A stretch of DNA of 64,000 bases from Lachnospiraceae bacterium (GTDB lineage Bacteria > Bacillota > Clostridia > Lachnospirales > Lachnospiraceae). Positions within the stretch are counted from its first letter, which is position 1, and each line of letters starts with the position of its first letter. The notes beneath the pieces are model-generated. The model saw only the letters and a program-made list of their open reading frames with translations. It searched no databases and was not told where the DNA came from. Shown here piece by piece: positions 18,369 to 27,859 of this stretch. The stretch is taken from contig JAGAOO010000021.1 of assembly GCA_017623675.1 (NCBI GenBank), positions 38,368-102,367 on the forward strand, given 5' to 3'. The position numbers and the translations under genes are program-made.

Positions 18369-19655
18369 TTATTCAGAAATTTTAAAATTATATTCATAAT
18401 CTACAATTTCATATGGACAGTCCGTTACTTTTGTCAAAGTTTGAATAGTTTTTTGGTAGGAATCCTCAATCCGCACCCAGTCCTTTTCCTCAAGAAAAGC
18501 AAAAGCAGCCGGATTCTCATGTGCCTCTACGACCGGAACCACACCTATCACATCATCCTTCCAATATACATAAGTCGGAGCAAACCGCCAGCCCACCAGG
18601 GTTGTGGTATCTCCTTTCTTTTCAAAATCCATGTCCATGATCAAACCGATATCCTTCATGACACCACTTTCGTACCGTTGACTGGAAATAAAATTACCCA
18701 ACGAATAAATAACATATCCTGTCCTTGTGGTACCATCCGGATTAGTAATTTCCCGAATTTCCATTGGCTCAACCACATGCGGATGACTGCCTACAATGAT
18801 ATCCGCTCCTGCCTCAAATAGTCGGTCTACACACATTTCCTGCCAGGAATCCTGCATTTCCCGATATTCTGTACCAAAATGAATAATCGGCATAACCACA
18901 TCTACTCCGGCCTCATCTAACGCTCGTACATTTTCACACATAGCTTCTATCTTAGCGTCTTCATACATCTCTAATGTATTGACCGAAAATGGTGCGGAAG
19001 AAGGAACAGGAAGACCATTGGTTGCGTAAGTATAGCAGGCAAATCCAAATGTAATTCCATCCACATCAACAATGCATAATTCCTGTTGTTCTTCTTGACT
19101 TCTTGCCGTTCCCACATGCTTCATACCAATGGAATCCAGATAATTCAAGGTGGAATACACACCTTGAAGACCGGAATCCAAAGAATGATTATTGGCAGTA
19201 GCTACCATGTCTACCCCAACATCCTGCAGGTTATTTCCCAGCACCTCCGGTGCATTAAACATCGGATAGCAGGCATAGCCCAGTATATCACTGCTGGAAC
19301 CATTATAACGCCCTGCAAAAGTAGTCTCCAAATTACCAAAGGTAAAGTCTGCCTCACTCAGATATGGTTCTACATAAGTAAAACTCTCTGCATAATCAAA
19401 CGTATCCGTTGCCGAATCATATCCTCTGGTAATCTGCCACTGGTGCATCATAATATCTCCAATAGCAGTTAACGTCACTTGCTTCACTGACACATCCGCC
19501 CGAAAATCTTCTGACATAACTTCCATAGTTTCCGGTGCTGTCCACGCCACCTGATACACTTCCTGGTCAGCCTTGGTCCAAATCATGCAGATACCGGTAC
19601 TTAAAGCCATCAGTATTACGATCTCAACGAAAATGATTATTGCCTTTTTCTTCAT
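18369..19655 (-). CDS. CapA-family protein (PGA synthesis/metallophosphatase-like)
   Basis: A 428-residue CapA-domain protein. Residues 1-25 form a signal anchor (FVEIVILMALSTGICMIW). The CapA/metallophosphatase core starts at TAIGDIMMHQWQI, with FGNLET, ATANNHSLDSG and GSHPHVVEP as the metal-binding segments. CapA proteins are linked to poly-gamma-glutamate capsule export in bacilli, but many clostridial members stand alone, as here, without capB or capC. It follows alaS by 20 bases and is probably co-transcribed with it. Its true substrate is unknown. Confidence 0.87.
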   Translation of the reverse strand: MKKKAIIIFVEIVILMALSTGICMIWTKADQEVYQVAWTAPETMEVMSEDFRADVSVKQVTLTAIGDIMMHQWQITRGYDSATDTFDYAESFTYVEPYLSEADFTFGNLETTFAGRYNGSSSDILGYACYPMFNAPEVLGNNLQDVGVDMVATANNHSLDSGLQGVYSTLNYLDSIGMKHVGTARSQEEQQELCIVDVDGITFGFACYTYATNGLPVPSSAPFSVNTLEMYEDAKIEAMCENVRALDEAGVDVVMPIIHFGTEYREMQDSWQEMCVDRLFEAGADIIVGSHPHVVEPMEIREITNPDGTTRTGYVIYSLGNFISSQRYESGVMKDIGLIMDMDFEKKGDTTTLVGWRFAPTYVYWKDDVIGVVPVVEAHENPAAFAFLEEKDWVRIEDSYQKTIQTLTKVTDCPYEIVDYEYNFKISE

Positions 19656-19674
19656 TTGTTCCCTCTTTTATTCA

Positions 19675-22314
19675 TTATGCTAGTTGCTCTGCTAAAACCT
19701 CAGCGGCTTTCTCTAACGCCTCCTGAATACCGGCAGAATTCTTACCACCTGCCTGTGCCATATTCGGACGTCCACCACCGCCGCCACCGACACAAGGTGC
19801 AATGGCTTTAATTAAATTACCGGCATGTGCTCCCTGCTTCATGGCTCCATCTGTTGCCATTACAATCAGGTTCACTTTGCCTTCATTGGAAGATGCCAAT
19901 ACAACAACACCTTCTCCTAAATTGCTCTTCAACTGATCTCCTAAATCCCGAAGACCATTCATATCTACTCCATCCACAGCAGTTGCAAGGAATTTCATGC
20001 CCTTAATCTCTGTTACCTGGCTGGCAACATCTCCTAATGCATCCTTGGCTAATTTGCTCTTTAAGGATTCATTTTCACTGGATAACTCCTTCATTTCTGC
20101 CATTAAATGGGTTAATTTATCCGTTAAGGTTGCCGGAGTTGCCTTCACAATCTGGGCAGCCTGATTCAGTTCTTCCTCAACCTGCCTATAATACTTAAAT
20201 ACGCCTTCACCGGTTAAAGCTTCAATTCTACGGACGCCTGCAGCCACACCGGATTCTGACAGAATCTTAAATGTCATAATATTGCCGGTATTTGCAACAT
20301 GAGTACCACCACATAATTCAATCGAAAAATCGCCCATGGATACAACACGAACTGTGTCACCGTATTTTTCACCAAACAATGCCATGGCACCTGTTTTCTT
20401 TGCCTCTTCAATTCCCATAATCTGAGTTACAACTGGTAAAGAAGCCTGAATTTCTTCATTTACAATCTGCTCTACCTTAGCAATCTCTTCTGCAGTCATC
20501 GGTGAGAAATGAGCAAAGTCAAACCGTAAGCGTTCCGGTGTTACCAAAGAACCCTTCTGTTCTACATGAGAACCTAAAACCGTCTTTAAAGCCTTCTGTA
20601 ACAAGTGGGTTGCACTATGATTCTTACAGGTATCTGCACGTCCCTTCGTGCATACTTTTAAAGTAACGGTATCTCCAACTTTGAACATACCCTTGGTGAC
20701 TGTACCAATATGTCCAACCTTACCACCTAACAGCTTAATCGTTTCCTCTACCCGGAATTCACCATCGGCAGTAACAATCACACCGGTATCACCTTCCTGT
20801 CCACCCATGGTAGCATAGAATGGTGTCTGTTCTACGAAAATCGTACCATGCTGACCGTCTACAATCGCTTCAGAAATCTCTGTATCGGTTGTTAATACCG
20901 TGATTTTAGAATCTGCTACTAAAGTATCATATCCTACAAATTCAGTTGTGATTGCAGAATTGATTTCATCATATACAGTCGCATCAGCACCCATATAATT
21001 CGTAGTCTTTCTGGCAGTACGGGCAGCTATCCTCTGTTCCTCCATGGCTGCCTTAAATCCATCCTCATCAATATCGTAACCCTTTTCTTCTAAGATTTCC
21101 TTGGTTAAATCCAATGGGAATCCATAGGTATCATATAACTTAAAGGCATCTGCACCCTCCAAGGTCTTCACACCGTTTGCCGCCATTTCTTCCTCCATGG
21201 AAGCCAGAATCGAAAGTCCCTGATCAATTGTCTTATTAAACTTCGTTTCTTCTTGTGTCAGCACATTGAAAATAAAGTCCTTCTTCTCATCTAATTCCGG
21301 ATAGCCATCCTTTGAGCCTTCAATCACAGTCTCAGACAGCTTAGCTAAGAACATGCCGTCAATACCCAACAAACGTCCATGTCTTGCTGCACGACGAATC
21401 AGACGACGAAGCACATAACCTCTGCCTTCATTCGTTGGCATAATACCATCCGAAATCATAAATGTAGCAGAACGGATATGGTCAGTAATCAATCGAATGG
21501 AAACATCCTTATTCTCATCTTCCTTATAGGTCACATTGGCAAATTCACATACCTTATTACGCAACGCCTGAATGGTATCCACATCAAAAATAGAATCCAC
21601 ATCCTGTACAACAACTGCCAATCGTTCCAATCCCATACCGGTATCAATATTCTTCTGTACTAATTCTGTATAATTACCCTTGCCGTCATTTTCAAACTGA
21701 GTAAATACATTATTCCATACCTCAATGTATCGGTCACAATCACAACCAACGGTACAGCCCGGCTTTCCGCAACCATACTTTTCGCCACGGTCATAATAGA
21801 TTTCGGAGCAAGGACCACAAGGACCTGCACCATGTTCCCAAAAATTATCTTCCTTGCCAAAACGGAAAATCCGTTCCGCAGGGATACCAATCTTTTTATT
21901 CCAGATATCAAATGCCTCATCATCATCCTGATACACAGAAGGATACAGACGGTCTGCATCGATACCCACAACCTCTGTTAAGAATTCCCAAGACCAGGCA
22001 ATTGCTTCATTCTTAAAATAATCTCCAAAGGAAAAATTACCCAGCATTTCAAAAAAAGTACCATGTCTTGCAGTTTTTCCAACATTTTCAATATCACCGG
22101 TACGAATGCACTTCTGGCAGGTAGTCACCCGTCTTCTTGGCGGAATCTCCTGTCCGGTAAAATAAGGCTTTAATGGTGCCATACCGGAATTGATTAATAA
22201 CAAACTGTTATCATTATGAGGAATCAAGGAGAAACTCTTCATCTTTAAATGCCCCTTGCTCTCAAAAAACTCCAAAAACATTTTTCTTAATTCATTTACG
22301 CCATAGCTCTTCAC
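19675..22314 (-). CDS. alaS: Alanyl-tRNA synthetase
   Basis: An 879-residue AlaRS. The class II catalytic domain begins MKSYGVNELRKMFLEFF, with motif 2 around TTCQKCIRTGDIENVGKT. The editing domain carries HSATHLLQKAL and the CGGTH zinc cysteine, and the C-terminal C-Ala domain ends with a glycine cluster and RPNMAQAGGK. Length is standard. I looked for a T-box leader upstream and found none; the gene follows a 50-codon membrane-protein gene and the his operon on the same strand. Confidence 0.98.
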   Translation of the reverse strand: MKSYGVNELRKMFLEFFESKGHLKMKSFSLIPHNDNSLLLINSGMAPLKPYFTGQEIPPRRRVTTCQKCIRTGDIENVGKTARHGTFFEMLGNFSFGDYFKNEAIAWSWEFLTEVVGIDADRLYPSVYQDDDEAFDIWNKKIGIPAERIFRFGKEDNFWEHGAGPCGPCSEIYYDRGEKYGCGKPGCTVGCDCDRYIEVWNNVFTQFENDGKGNYTELVQKNIDTGMGLERLAVVVQDVDSIFDVDTIQALRNKVCEFANVTYKEDENKDVSIRLITDHIRSATFMISDGIMPTNEGRGYVLRRLIRRAARHGRLLGIDGMFLAKLSETVIEGSKDGYPELDEKKDFIFNVLTQEETKFNKTIDQGLSILASMEEEMAANGVKTLEGADAFKLYDTYGFPLDLTKEILEEKGYDIDEDGFKAAMEEQRIAARTARKTTNYMGADATVYDEINSAITTEFVGYDTLVADSKITVLTTDTEISEAIVDGQHGTIFVEQTPFYATMGGQEGDTGVIVTADGEFRVEETIKLLGGKVGHIGTVTKGMFKVGDTVTLKVCTKGRADTCKNHSATHLLQKALKTVLGSHVEQKGSLVTPERLRFDFAHFSPMTAEEIAKVEQIVNEEIQASLPVVTQIMGIEEAKKTGAMALFGEKYGDTVRVVSMGDFSIELCGGTHVANTGNIMTFKILSESGVAAGVRRIEALTGEGVFKYYRQVEEELNQAAQIVKATPATLTDKLTHLMAEMKELSSENESLKSKLAKDALGDVASQVTEIKGMKFLATAVDGVDMNGLRDLGDQLKSNLGEGVVVLASSNEGKVNLIVMATDGAMKQGAHAGNLIKAIAPCVGGGGGGRPNMAQAGGKNSAGIQEALEKAAEVLAEQLA

Positions 22315-22349
22315 GTTCTTATCCTCCTGAAATTACAGAATTACCGCAA

Positions 22350-22502
22350 TTACTCTGCAGTTTCCTGCTGTTCTTTCTTTTTATTCACTATTTTACGAAT
22401 TTTAACACCTACAAAAATTCCGGCAACCATAATTGCCAGTAATGAAACTGCCTTGACAGAATACTGCACCAGTTCTGTTAAAAATAAGTCCATTCCTTCC
22501 AT
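22350..22502 (-). CDS. Small single-span membrane protein, 50 residues
   Basis: A short gene with a strong GGAGGT site seven bases before its ATG. The product starts MEGMDLFLTELVQYSVKAVS, continues with a membrane segment to about residue 33, then has a basic end KIRKIVNKKKEQQETAE. The N-out/C-in orientation follows from the positive tail. It lies 24 bases after the hisIE-type gene and 35 before alaS, so it is on the same transcript. I do not recognise the family. The good ribosome site and the clean membrane-plus-basic-tail pattern argue that it is real. Confidence 0.7.
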   Translation of the reverse strand: MEGMDLFLTELVQYSVKAVSLLAIMVAGIFVGVKIRKIVNKKKEQQETAE

Positions 22503-22526
22503 ATCAAAACCTCCTTTTTACCTGAT

Positions 22527-23768
22527 TTAACGACGTTCTACCAATTCTCTGGTAATATCTTCCCAGGTCAGACCTCGTTCCACCATCAAAACCATCATGT
22601 GATACAGAAAATCCGAAATCTCATATTTTAATTCTTCACTATCCGGATTCTTCGCAGCGATTACAATTTCTGTTGCCTCCTCGCCTACTTTTTTCAGAAT
22701 CTTATCAATACCCTTATCAAACAGATAGTTGGTATAGGAACCTTCCTTTGGATTCTTTTTGCGTTCAGCAATCACATCATAATCTTCTTTCAGTATTGTT
22801 AACGGATTCTCATCATTATAATCCTTCTTAACCAAATCCTTAAAAAAGCAGGAATAGCTTCCTGTATGACAGGCAGCACCAATCTGCTCCACCTTTGCCA
22901 GAATGGTATCATTATCGCAGTCCAGACTTAAGGCTTTCACATACTGATAATGACCGGAGGTATCCCCCTTCAACCATAATTCCTGCCGACTTCGGCTGTA
23001 ATAGGTCATCATTCCGGTTTCAATGGTCTTATTATAAGACTCTTCATTCATGTATGCTACCATTAATACCTCACCGGTTTTATAATCCTGAACCACCACC
23101 GGAATCAATCCATCCGAATTCAATTTAAACTCTGAAAAAGGAATCGCTGATGTAAAGGTATTCACCTGTAATCCATCCCCGATAAATGCCTGCTTGATCT
23201 CAGTGGCACGCAATCCATCTTCTTCCGATACCACTATTCCCATAACACCGGTAGCTTTCAAAAAGTTACCGAGGAAATGATAGTCCTCTACGCCATCCGG
23301 TACATGGACAAGAACCGGCACCGGACTAACCGATGCAATTGCCTGAATCGTATCCAGATGTTCGCCTATATCACCCTCTACTGCCGCAAACAACTGTCCA
23401 AATCCATACGGTATCAGCTTATCTGCATAAGCCTGCATATCCTTAACATAATATCCGTTAATCATGCCGGAAATCTTCTCAGCACCAAATCTGCCTACCA
23501 CTTCCTTAATGACTTCTTCCTTTTCTGTCATCAGACAAACGGACGATGCCCCGGCATACAGAACTTTCTTTACGTCTTCAAACCGTTCCGGCGACATACG
23601 CACACACAATGGAACATCCACTGCTCTTGTTATTTCCTTAATAATTTCCAAATCCTTTTCACATTCATAGACAAAATGCAGCTCATCAACACCTGCATGC
23701 CCCAGTGCCACTGCACTGTCCACTGCCTTTGTCTGGTCGATCTGGGATACAATTTTTATGTAATCCAT
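22527..23768 (-). CDS. hisI: HisIE with extra N-terminal TIM-barrel-like (HisA/HisF-like) domain
   Basis: A 413-residue three-part histidine enzyme. The first 200 residues resemble a HisA/HisF-type half-barrel protein (for example [17 protein letters not shown] and [17 protein letters not shown]) but lack the clear catalytic Asp pattern of those enzymes. Residues about 215-310 are phosphoribosyl-AMP cyclohydrolase, with [22 protein letters not shown] and [13 protein letters not shown] as the metal sites. The rest is phosphoribosyl-ATP pyrophosphatase with [15 protein letters not shown]. It carries out steps 2 and 3 of histidine synthesis. The start at 23768 follows GGAGG. A plain HisIE is about 200 residues, so half of this protein is extra. 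Confidence 0.9.
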   Translation of the reverse strand: MDYIKIVSQIDQTKAVDSAVALGHAGVDELHFVYECEKDLEIIKEITRAVDVPLCVRMSPERFEDVKKVLYAGASSVCLMTEKEEVIKEVVGRFGAEKISGMINGYYVKDMQAYADKLIPYGFGQLFAAVEGDIGEHLDTIQAIASVSPVPVLVHVPDGVEDYHFLGNFLKATGVMGIVVSEEDGLRATEIKQAFIGDGLQVNTFTSAIPFSEFKLNSDGLIPVVVQDYKTGEVLMVAYMNEESYNKTIETGMMTYYSRSRQELWLKGDTSGHYQYVKALSLDCDNDTILAKVEQIGAACHTGSYSCFFKDLVKKDYNDENPLTILKEDYDVIAERKKNPKEGSYTNYLFDKGIDKILKKVGEEATEIVIAAKNPDSEELKYEISDFLYHMMVLMVERGLTWEDITRELVERR

Positions 23769-23778
23769 ACCTGCCTCC

Positions 23779-24369
23779 TTAGATTGTACCTTTCGTCGAT
23801 AATACATCGGTAATTCGAATATCATAAGAAGTCGCCTCATCTAATGCCTTTGCAAATGCTTTAAAGGTTGCTTCGATGATATGATGATTATTTACTCCAT
23901 TTAACTGTTTGATATGCAGATTCATGCCTGCTGCATAGGAAATCGCATAAAAGAATTCCCGTACCATTTCGGTATCAAAATAACCGACTTGGTCTACGGT
24001 AAAGGTTTCATCGAACACCAGATAAGGACGTCCACTTAAATCAATGGCACAAAGCACCAAAGTTTCATCCATTGGAAGCATAATGGAACCATATCGTTTG
24101 ATTCCTTTCTTATCACCCAATGCTTTTCGGATTGCCATACCCAATGCAATGCCCGTATCCTCTATGGTATGATGAGAATCTACAAATAAATCACCTTTTA
24201 CGGATACCGTCAAATCAAACAAACCATGCTTTGCAAAGCTGTTCAACATATGGTCTAAAAATCCGATACCGGTATCGATACCGGTTTCACCGGTACCATC
24301 AATATTTAGTTCAATCTTAATATCGGTTTCATTGGTTTTACGGGTTACTGTGGATTTACGATTTGCCAT
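23779..24369 (-). CDS. hisB: Imidazoleglycerol-phosphate dehydratase
   Basis: A 196-residue single-function HisB, which dehydrates imidazoleglycerol phosphate in step 6 of histidine synthesis. The two manganese-binding repeats are visible: [16 protein letters not shown] with [13 protein letters not shown], and later [20 protein letters not shown]. It sits between hisD and the hisIE-type gene with gaps of 10-11 bases, clearly one operon. Confidence 0.98.
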   Translation of the reverse strand: MANRKSTVTRKTNETDIKIELNIDGTGETGIDTGIGFLDHMLNSFAKHGLFDLTVSVKGDLFVDSHHTIEDTGIALGMAIRKALGDKKGIKRYGSIMLPMDETLVLCAIDLSGRPYLVFDETFTVDQVGYFDTEMVREFFYAISYAAGMNLHIKQLNGVNNHHIIEATFKAFAKALDEATSYDIRITDVLSTKGTI

Positions 24370-24380
24370 AGTGTTCCTCC

Positions 24381-25673
24381 TTATTCTTCAAACCTTACCC
24401 GGATGGAATTGGCATGTGCTGTCAATTGTTCTGATTCTGCAAATGCAATAATATCCTTATGAATCGGTTCTAATGCTTCTTTGGAATAATATATAATGCT
24501 GGACTTCTTTATAAAATCATCCACACTTAATGGTGAGAAAAACTTTGCTGTTCCATTTGTCGGAAGTACATGATTTGGTCCTGCAAAATAATCTCCCAAC
24601 GGCTCTGAACTGTATTCTCCCAGGAAAATGGCACCTGCATTCTGTACCTTAGTCATCACATCAAATGGATTCTTCGTTACAATTTCTAAATGCTCGGAGG
24701 CAATCTGATTCACTGCATCCAAGGCATCCTCCATTGATTCTGCTACCAGCATATAACCAAAGTTTTCCAACGACTTGGTGATAATCTCTTTTCTGGACAA
24801 CTGCTCTACAAACTTATCTACTTCCACTGACACCTGATCCGCCAATGCTTCACTGGTGGTAACCAGGATAGCACTTGCCAGTTCATCATGCTCTGCCTGG
24901 GACAACAAGTCTGCCGCCACATATCTTGGATTGGCAGTTTCATCTGCCAATACTAAAATCTCACTTGGACCTGCAATAGAATCAATTCCTACAAATCCAT
25001 TGACTGCTTTTTTTGCCAATGCAACAAAAATATTTCCCGGTCCTACAATCTTATCGACTGCCGGTATGGTTTTAGTGCCATATGCCAATGCAGCAATTGC
25101 CTGAGCACCACCTACTTTATAAATAGCATCTACTCCTGCCTCGCAGGCAGCTACTAACGTAGTAGAACACACTTTTCCTTCCGCATTACATGGTGTTGTC
25201 ATAATAATGCTGCCAACACCGGCTACTTTTGCCGGCACAATATTCATTAATACAGAGGAAGGGTATACTGCTTTTCCACCCGGCACATATACTCCCACCT
25301 TGCTCAGTGCAGTTACCTTCTGTCCCAGAATTGTACCATCCGGTTTTGAGTCAAACCAACTATACTGTTTCTGCTTTTCATGATATTCCCGAATATTTAC
25401 CAATGCTTTACGAATCACTTCTAACAATCCCGGTTCTATCTCTGCATATGCAGCATCAATTTCCGCCTGAGTTACCTGCATGGAATCCGGTGTCAGCTTT
25501 GCATGGTCGAATTTTTCTGTATAAGCTAATACCGCATCATCCCCATTGTTTGCAACATTTTCCACTATTTCCTGAACAACTTCTACATAAGAACCATAAT
25601 TATTGGGACTACGTTTTAATAAATCATTTAAGATATTCTTTTTTGTTTCTTCTGTTAATTTTACCTTACGCAT
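24381..25673 (-). CDS. hisD: Histidinol dehydrogenase
   Basis: A 430-residue HisD that oxidises histidinol to histidine in two NAD-dependent steps using zinc. Family stretches include VGVYVPGGKAVYPSSVLMN, IVGPGNIFVALAKK, GIDSIAGPSEILV and LLSQAEHDELA, with the zinc residues in the last. LGDYFAGPNHVLPT is the C-terminal hallmark. It lies between hisG and hisB in the operon. Confidence 0.98.
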   Translation of the reverse strand: MRKVKLTEETKKNILNDLLKRSPNNYGSYVEVVQEIVENVANNGDDAVLAYTEKFDHAKLTPDSMQVTQAEIDAAYAEIEPGLLEVIRKALVNIREYHEKQKQYSWFDSKPDGTILGQKVTALSKVGVYVPGGKAVYPSSVLMNIVPAKVAGVGSIIMTTPCNAEGKVCSTTLVAACEAGVDAIYKVGGAQAIAALAYGTKTIPAVDKIVGPGNIFVALAKKAVNGFVGIDSIAGPSEILVLADETANPRYVAADLLSQAEHDELASAILVTTSEALADQVSVEVDKFVEQLSRKEIITKSLENFGYMLVAESMEDALDAVNQIASEHLEIVTKNPFDVMTKVQNAGAIFLGEYSSEPLGDYFAGPNHVLPTNGTAKFFSPLSVDDFIKKSSIIYYSKEALEPIHKDIIAFAESEQLTAHANSIRVRFEE

Positions 25674-25695
25674 CTATATGCCTCCTGCTATGTAA

Positions 25696-26337
25696 TTACT
25701 TAGTAATCAATCCATTCAAATCATTTAATAATTGACGTATCCGCTGATGCTCCATCTTTAAGCTGACCTGATTCACAACAATTCTGGCAGACAACGGACA
25801 GATTTCTTCTAAGACCTCTAATCCATTTTCCCTTAATGTGGTTCCCGTTTCCACAATATCTACAATTACTTCTGACAAGCCTACAATCGGTGCCAATTCC
25901 ACAGAACCATTCAACTTTACAATCTCTACCGTTTGGTTTTTCTGATTCTGGAAATAATCCTTTGCAATATTCGGATACTTGGTGGCTACCCGGATAATCT
26001 CATTCTTTTGCAATAATTCTTTTGCTGATTCCGGTCCACACACACACATCCGACACTTGCCCAGATTCAAATCCATAACTTCATATAGGTTTCTGCCTTC
26101 TTCTAATATGGTGTCCTTACCTACCACTCCGATATCTGCAGCACCGTACTCTACATAAGTCGGTACATCAGAAGCCTTGGCAAGAAAGAATTTCACCTTT
26201 AATTCTTCATTTACAAATAATAGCTTTCTGGTATCCGGGTCCTTCATTTCCTCACAGGTGATACCTACCTGTTCCAGCAACCCTAAGGTCTGCTTTGCTA
26301 AACGCCCCTTTGCCAGGGCAAATGTTAAATATCTCAT
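25696..26337 (-). CDS. hisG: ATP phosphoribosyltransferase, short form
   Basis: A 213-residue HisG of the short type, catalysing the first step of histidine synthesis. It begins MRYLTFALAKGRLAKQTLGLL and contains the PRPP-binding area near IVDIVETGTTLRENGL. The short type lacks the C-terminal regulatory domain and needs HisZ, which is encoded immediately upstream. Feedback by histidine would therefore act on the HisZ-HisG complex. Confidence 0.97.
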   Translation of the reverse strand: MRYLTFALAKGRLAKQTLGLLEQVGITCEEMKDPDTRKLLFVNEELKVKFFLAKASDVPTYVEYGAADIGVVGKDTILEEGRNLYEVMDLNLGKCRMCVCGPESAKELLQKNEIIRVATKYPNIAKDYFQNQKNQTVEIVKLNGSVELAPIVGLSEVIVDIVETGTTLRENGLEVLEEICPLSARIVVNQVSLKMEHQRIRQLLNDLNGLITK

Positions 26338-26374
26338 TCTTTTATCCTCTATGCTTATTCTCTAATCTTCGTTT

Positions 26375-27592
26375 CTAACGCTGGCACTGAAATGTTTTTG
26401 CCTCTGCTCCGTCCAGATAAATCAAGGTTTCAAAATGTTCTTTTCCCGCATAGGCTTGATAATCCTCTAAGGTTTTCTTTGCCGACATACGAATCAATTC
26501 TACCTTTTTGCCTTCTTTTCTCATCTGACAGCCCATTTCAATGGCTTTCTGCTGATATTCCCGTTGATATAGAAGAATAATTTCCTTTTCCTCAATTTCA
26601 ACTGCAATTCCCTGACGACTGATTGCATTCATCAATGCATCAATGACAAATGCAAAACCGATGGCAGGAGCATCTTTTCCAAACTGACTGAGCAACGCAT
26701 TATAACGTCCGCCTCTTACAATGGCATCACCGGTACCATAGGTATATCCCTTGAATAAGATTCCGGTATAATACTTAAAATCACTGAGCATACTCAAATC
26801 AAAGCCCACATGTTCCTCGCAATGATAGTAGGATAAGGCATGATATACTTTTTCCAAACGGTCAATGGCAATCAGGGAACGCTGATTCTGAACCAGACCT
26901 TTTGCCCGTTCCAGCATCTCTAAACCGCCAAATAACTGGTCAAAGGATACTAACACCTGCTTTAAGTGTTCTGAAATATCCAGATGCTTTACATATTCCT
27001 GTAAGCCAAAGAAATTCTTATTTTGTATGTATTCCCGAATGGCAACCTCTTCCTCTTCATGCAGTCCGGCTTCTTCAATCACACCCTTGAAGAAATCTAC
27101 CTCTCCAACCTCAATCTGAAACTCCTCCAAACCAACTGCCTGAATACAATCTACTACTGTTGCAAGAATTTCCGCATCAGCAGCAGAACTGTCATCATTC
27201 ACCAGCTCGCCGCCAATCTGGGTTACTTCACATAGTTTTCCCTGGTGGCTGATTTTGTTAATAAAAGTATTCCCTTCATAGCAAAGACGGATTGGTAATT
27301 CTTCTGTCTCATAATACTTAGCCACACAACGTGCAATACTTGGTGTGATATCCGGACGTAATACCAGGGTATTATTCTCTCTGTCAAAAAACTTGTACAT
27401 CTCATTGGAAGGTGCCGAACCCTTGTCTCGACTGAAAATATCAAAGTATTCAAAGGTTGGTGTCTGAATATCATGATAGCTATATAATTCCAACACATGA
27501 TGAAGCTCACTCATGACCTTTCGTTTTCTCTTATACTCATTGTCATAAATGTCACGTACCCCATCCGGCGTATGTAATAGTTTCTCTTTCAT
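26375..27592 (-). CDS. hisZ: ATP phosphoribosyltransferase regulatory subunit HisZ
   Basis: A 405-residue HisZ, a histidyl-tRNA-synthetase paralogue without aminoacylation activity that activates short HisG. The class II fold is seen in TPDGVRDIYDNEYKRKRKV, the motif 2 area LRPDITPSIARCVAKYY and the late GGRYNALLSQFGKDAPAIGFAF. The anticodon-binding domain of HisRS is reduced to a short C-terminal part. It is the first gene of the operon. Upstream lies the 90-bp repeated element with a TATAAT box; no T-box was found. Confidence 0.94.
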   Translation of the reverse strand: MKEKLLHTPDGVRDIYDNEYKRKRKVMSELHHVLELYSYHDIQTPTFEYFDIFSRDKGSAPSNEMYKFFDRENNTLVLRPDITPSIARCVAKYYETEELPIRLCYEGNTFINKISHQGKLCEVTQIGGELVNDDSSAADAEILATVVDCIQAVGLEEFQIEVGEVDFFKGVIEEAGLHEEEEVAIREYIQNKNFFGLQEYVKHLDISEHLKQVLVSFDQLFGGLEMLERAKGLVQNQRSLIAIDRLEKVYHALSYYHCEEHVGFDLSMLSDFKYYTGILFKGYTYGTGDAIVRGGRYNALLSQFGKDAPAIGFAFVIDALMNAISRQGIAVEIEEKEIILLYQREYQQKAIEMGCQMRKEGKKVELIRMSAKKTLEDYQAYAGKEHFETLIYLDGAEAKTFQCQR

Positions 27593-27649
27593 CTGTGTTC
27601 TCCTTTGCTTTTTGACATAGTTTGCCTAAGCATAACTACCTAACATAGT

Positions 27650-27739
27650 ATTATAACATGTCGCCTGCCGGCTCCATGTGGGGCATTCGCACAATGCCGC
27701 TTTGTGCAAGCACAAACGTCGCTGTGCTCATTATAACAT
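27650..27739. repeat. 90-bp intergenic repeated element, copy 1, with flanking direct repeats
   Basis: Seventy bases of core (27660-27729) lie between two copies of ATTATAACAT (27650-27659 and 27730-27739). The core shares its first 19 bases with the copy at 34902-34991 at 17 positions, and both contain the palindromic TTTGTGCAAGCACAA. Read on the minus strand, each flank gives TGTTATAAT, an extended -10 box facing hisZ. It fills the 267-base gap between hisZ and toxN, which otherwise holds AT-rich sequence. Confidence 0.8.
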
Positions 27740-27859
27740 ATAATTTTTCATATGCAAGCAAGAGAAATTGGGTTTTGCTTTAATATTTTATTGAAACTAT
27801 ATATTTTTGTTTGGGATATTTTACGCTATTGAATAAATATTTGATGAAAATAAAAACAC

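Noticed and set aside
22315-22349. T-box leader for alaS
   Set aside because: Only 35 bases separate alaS from the small gene upstream, too short for a T-box.
23277-23813. 178-codon open frame on the plus strand
   Set aside because: It is antisense to the HisIE-type gene and its translation is Cys/His-rich without family features.
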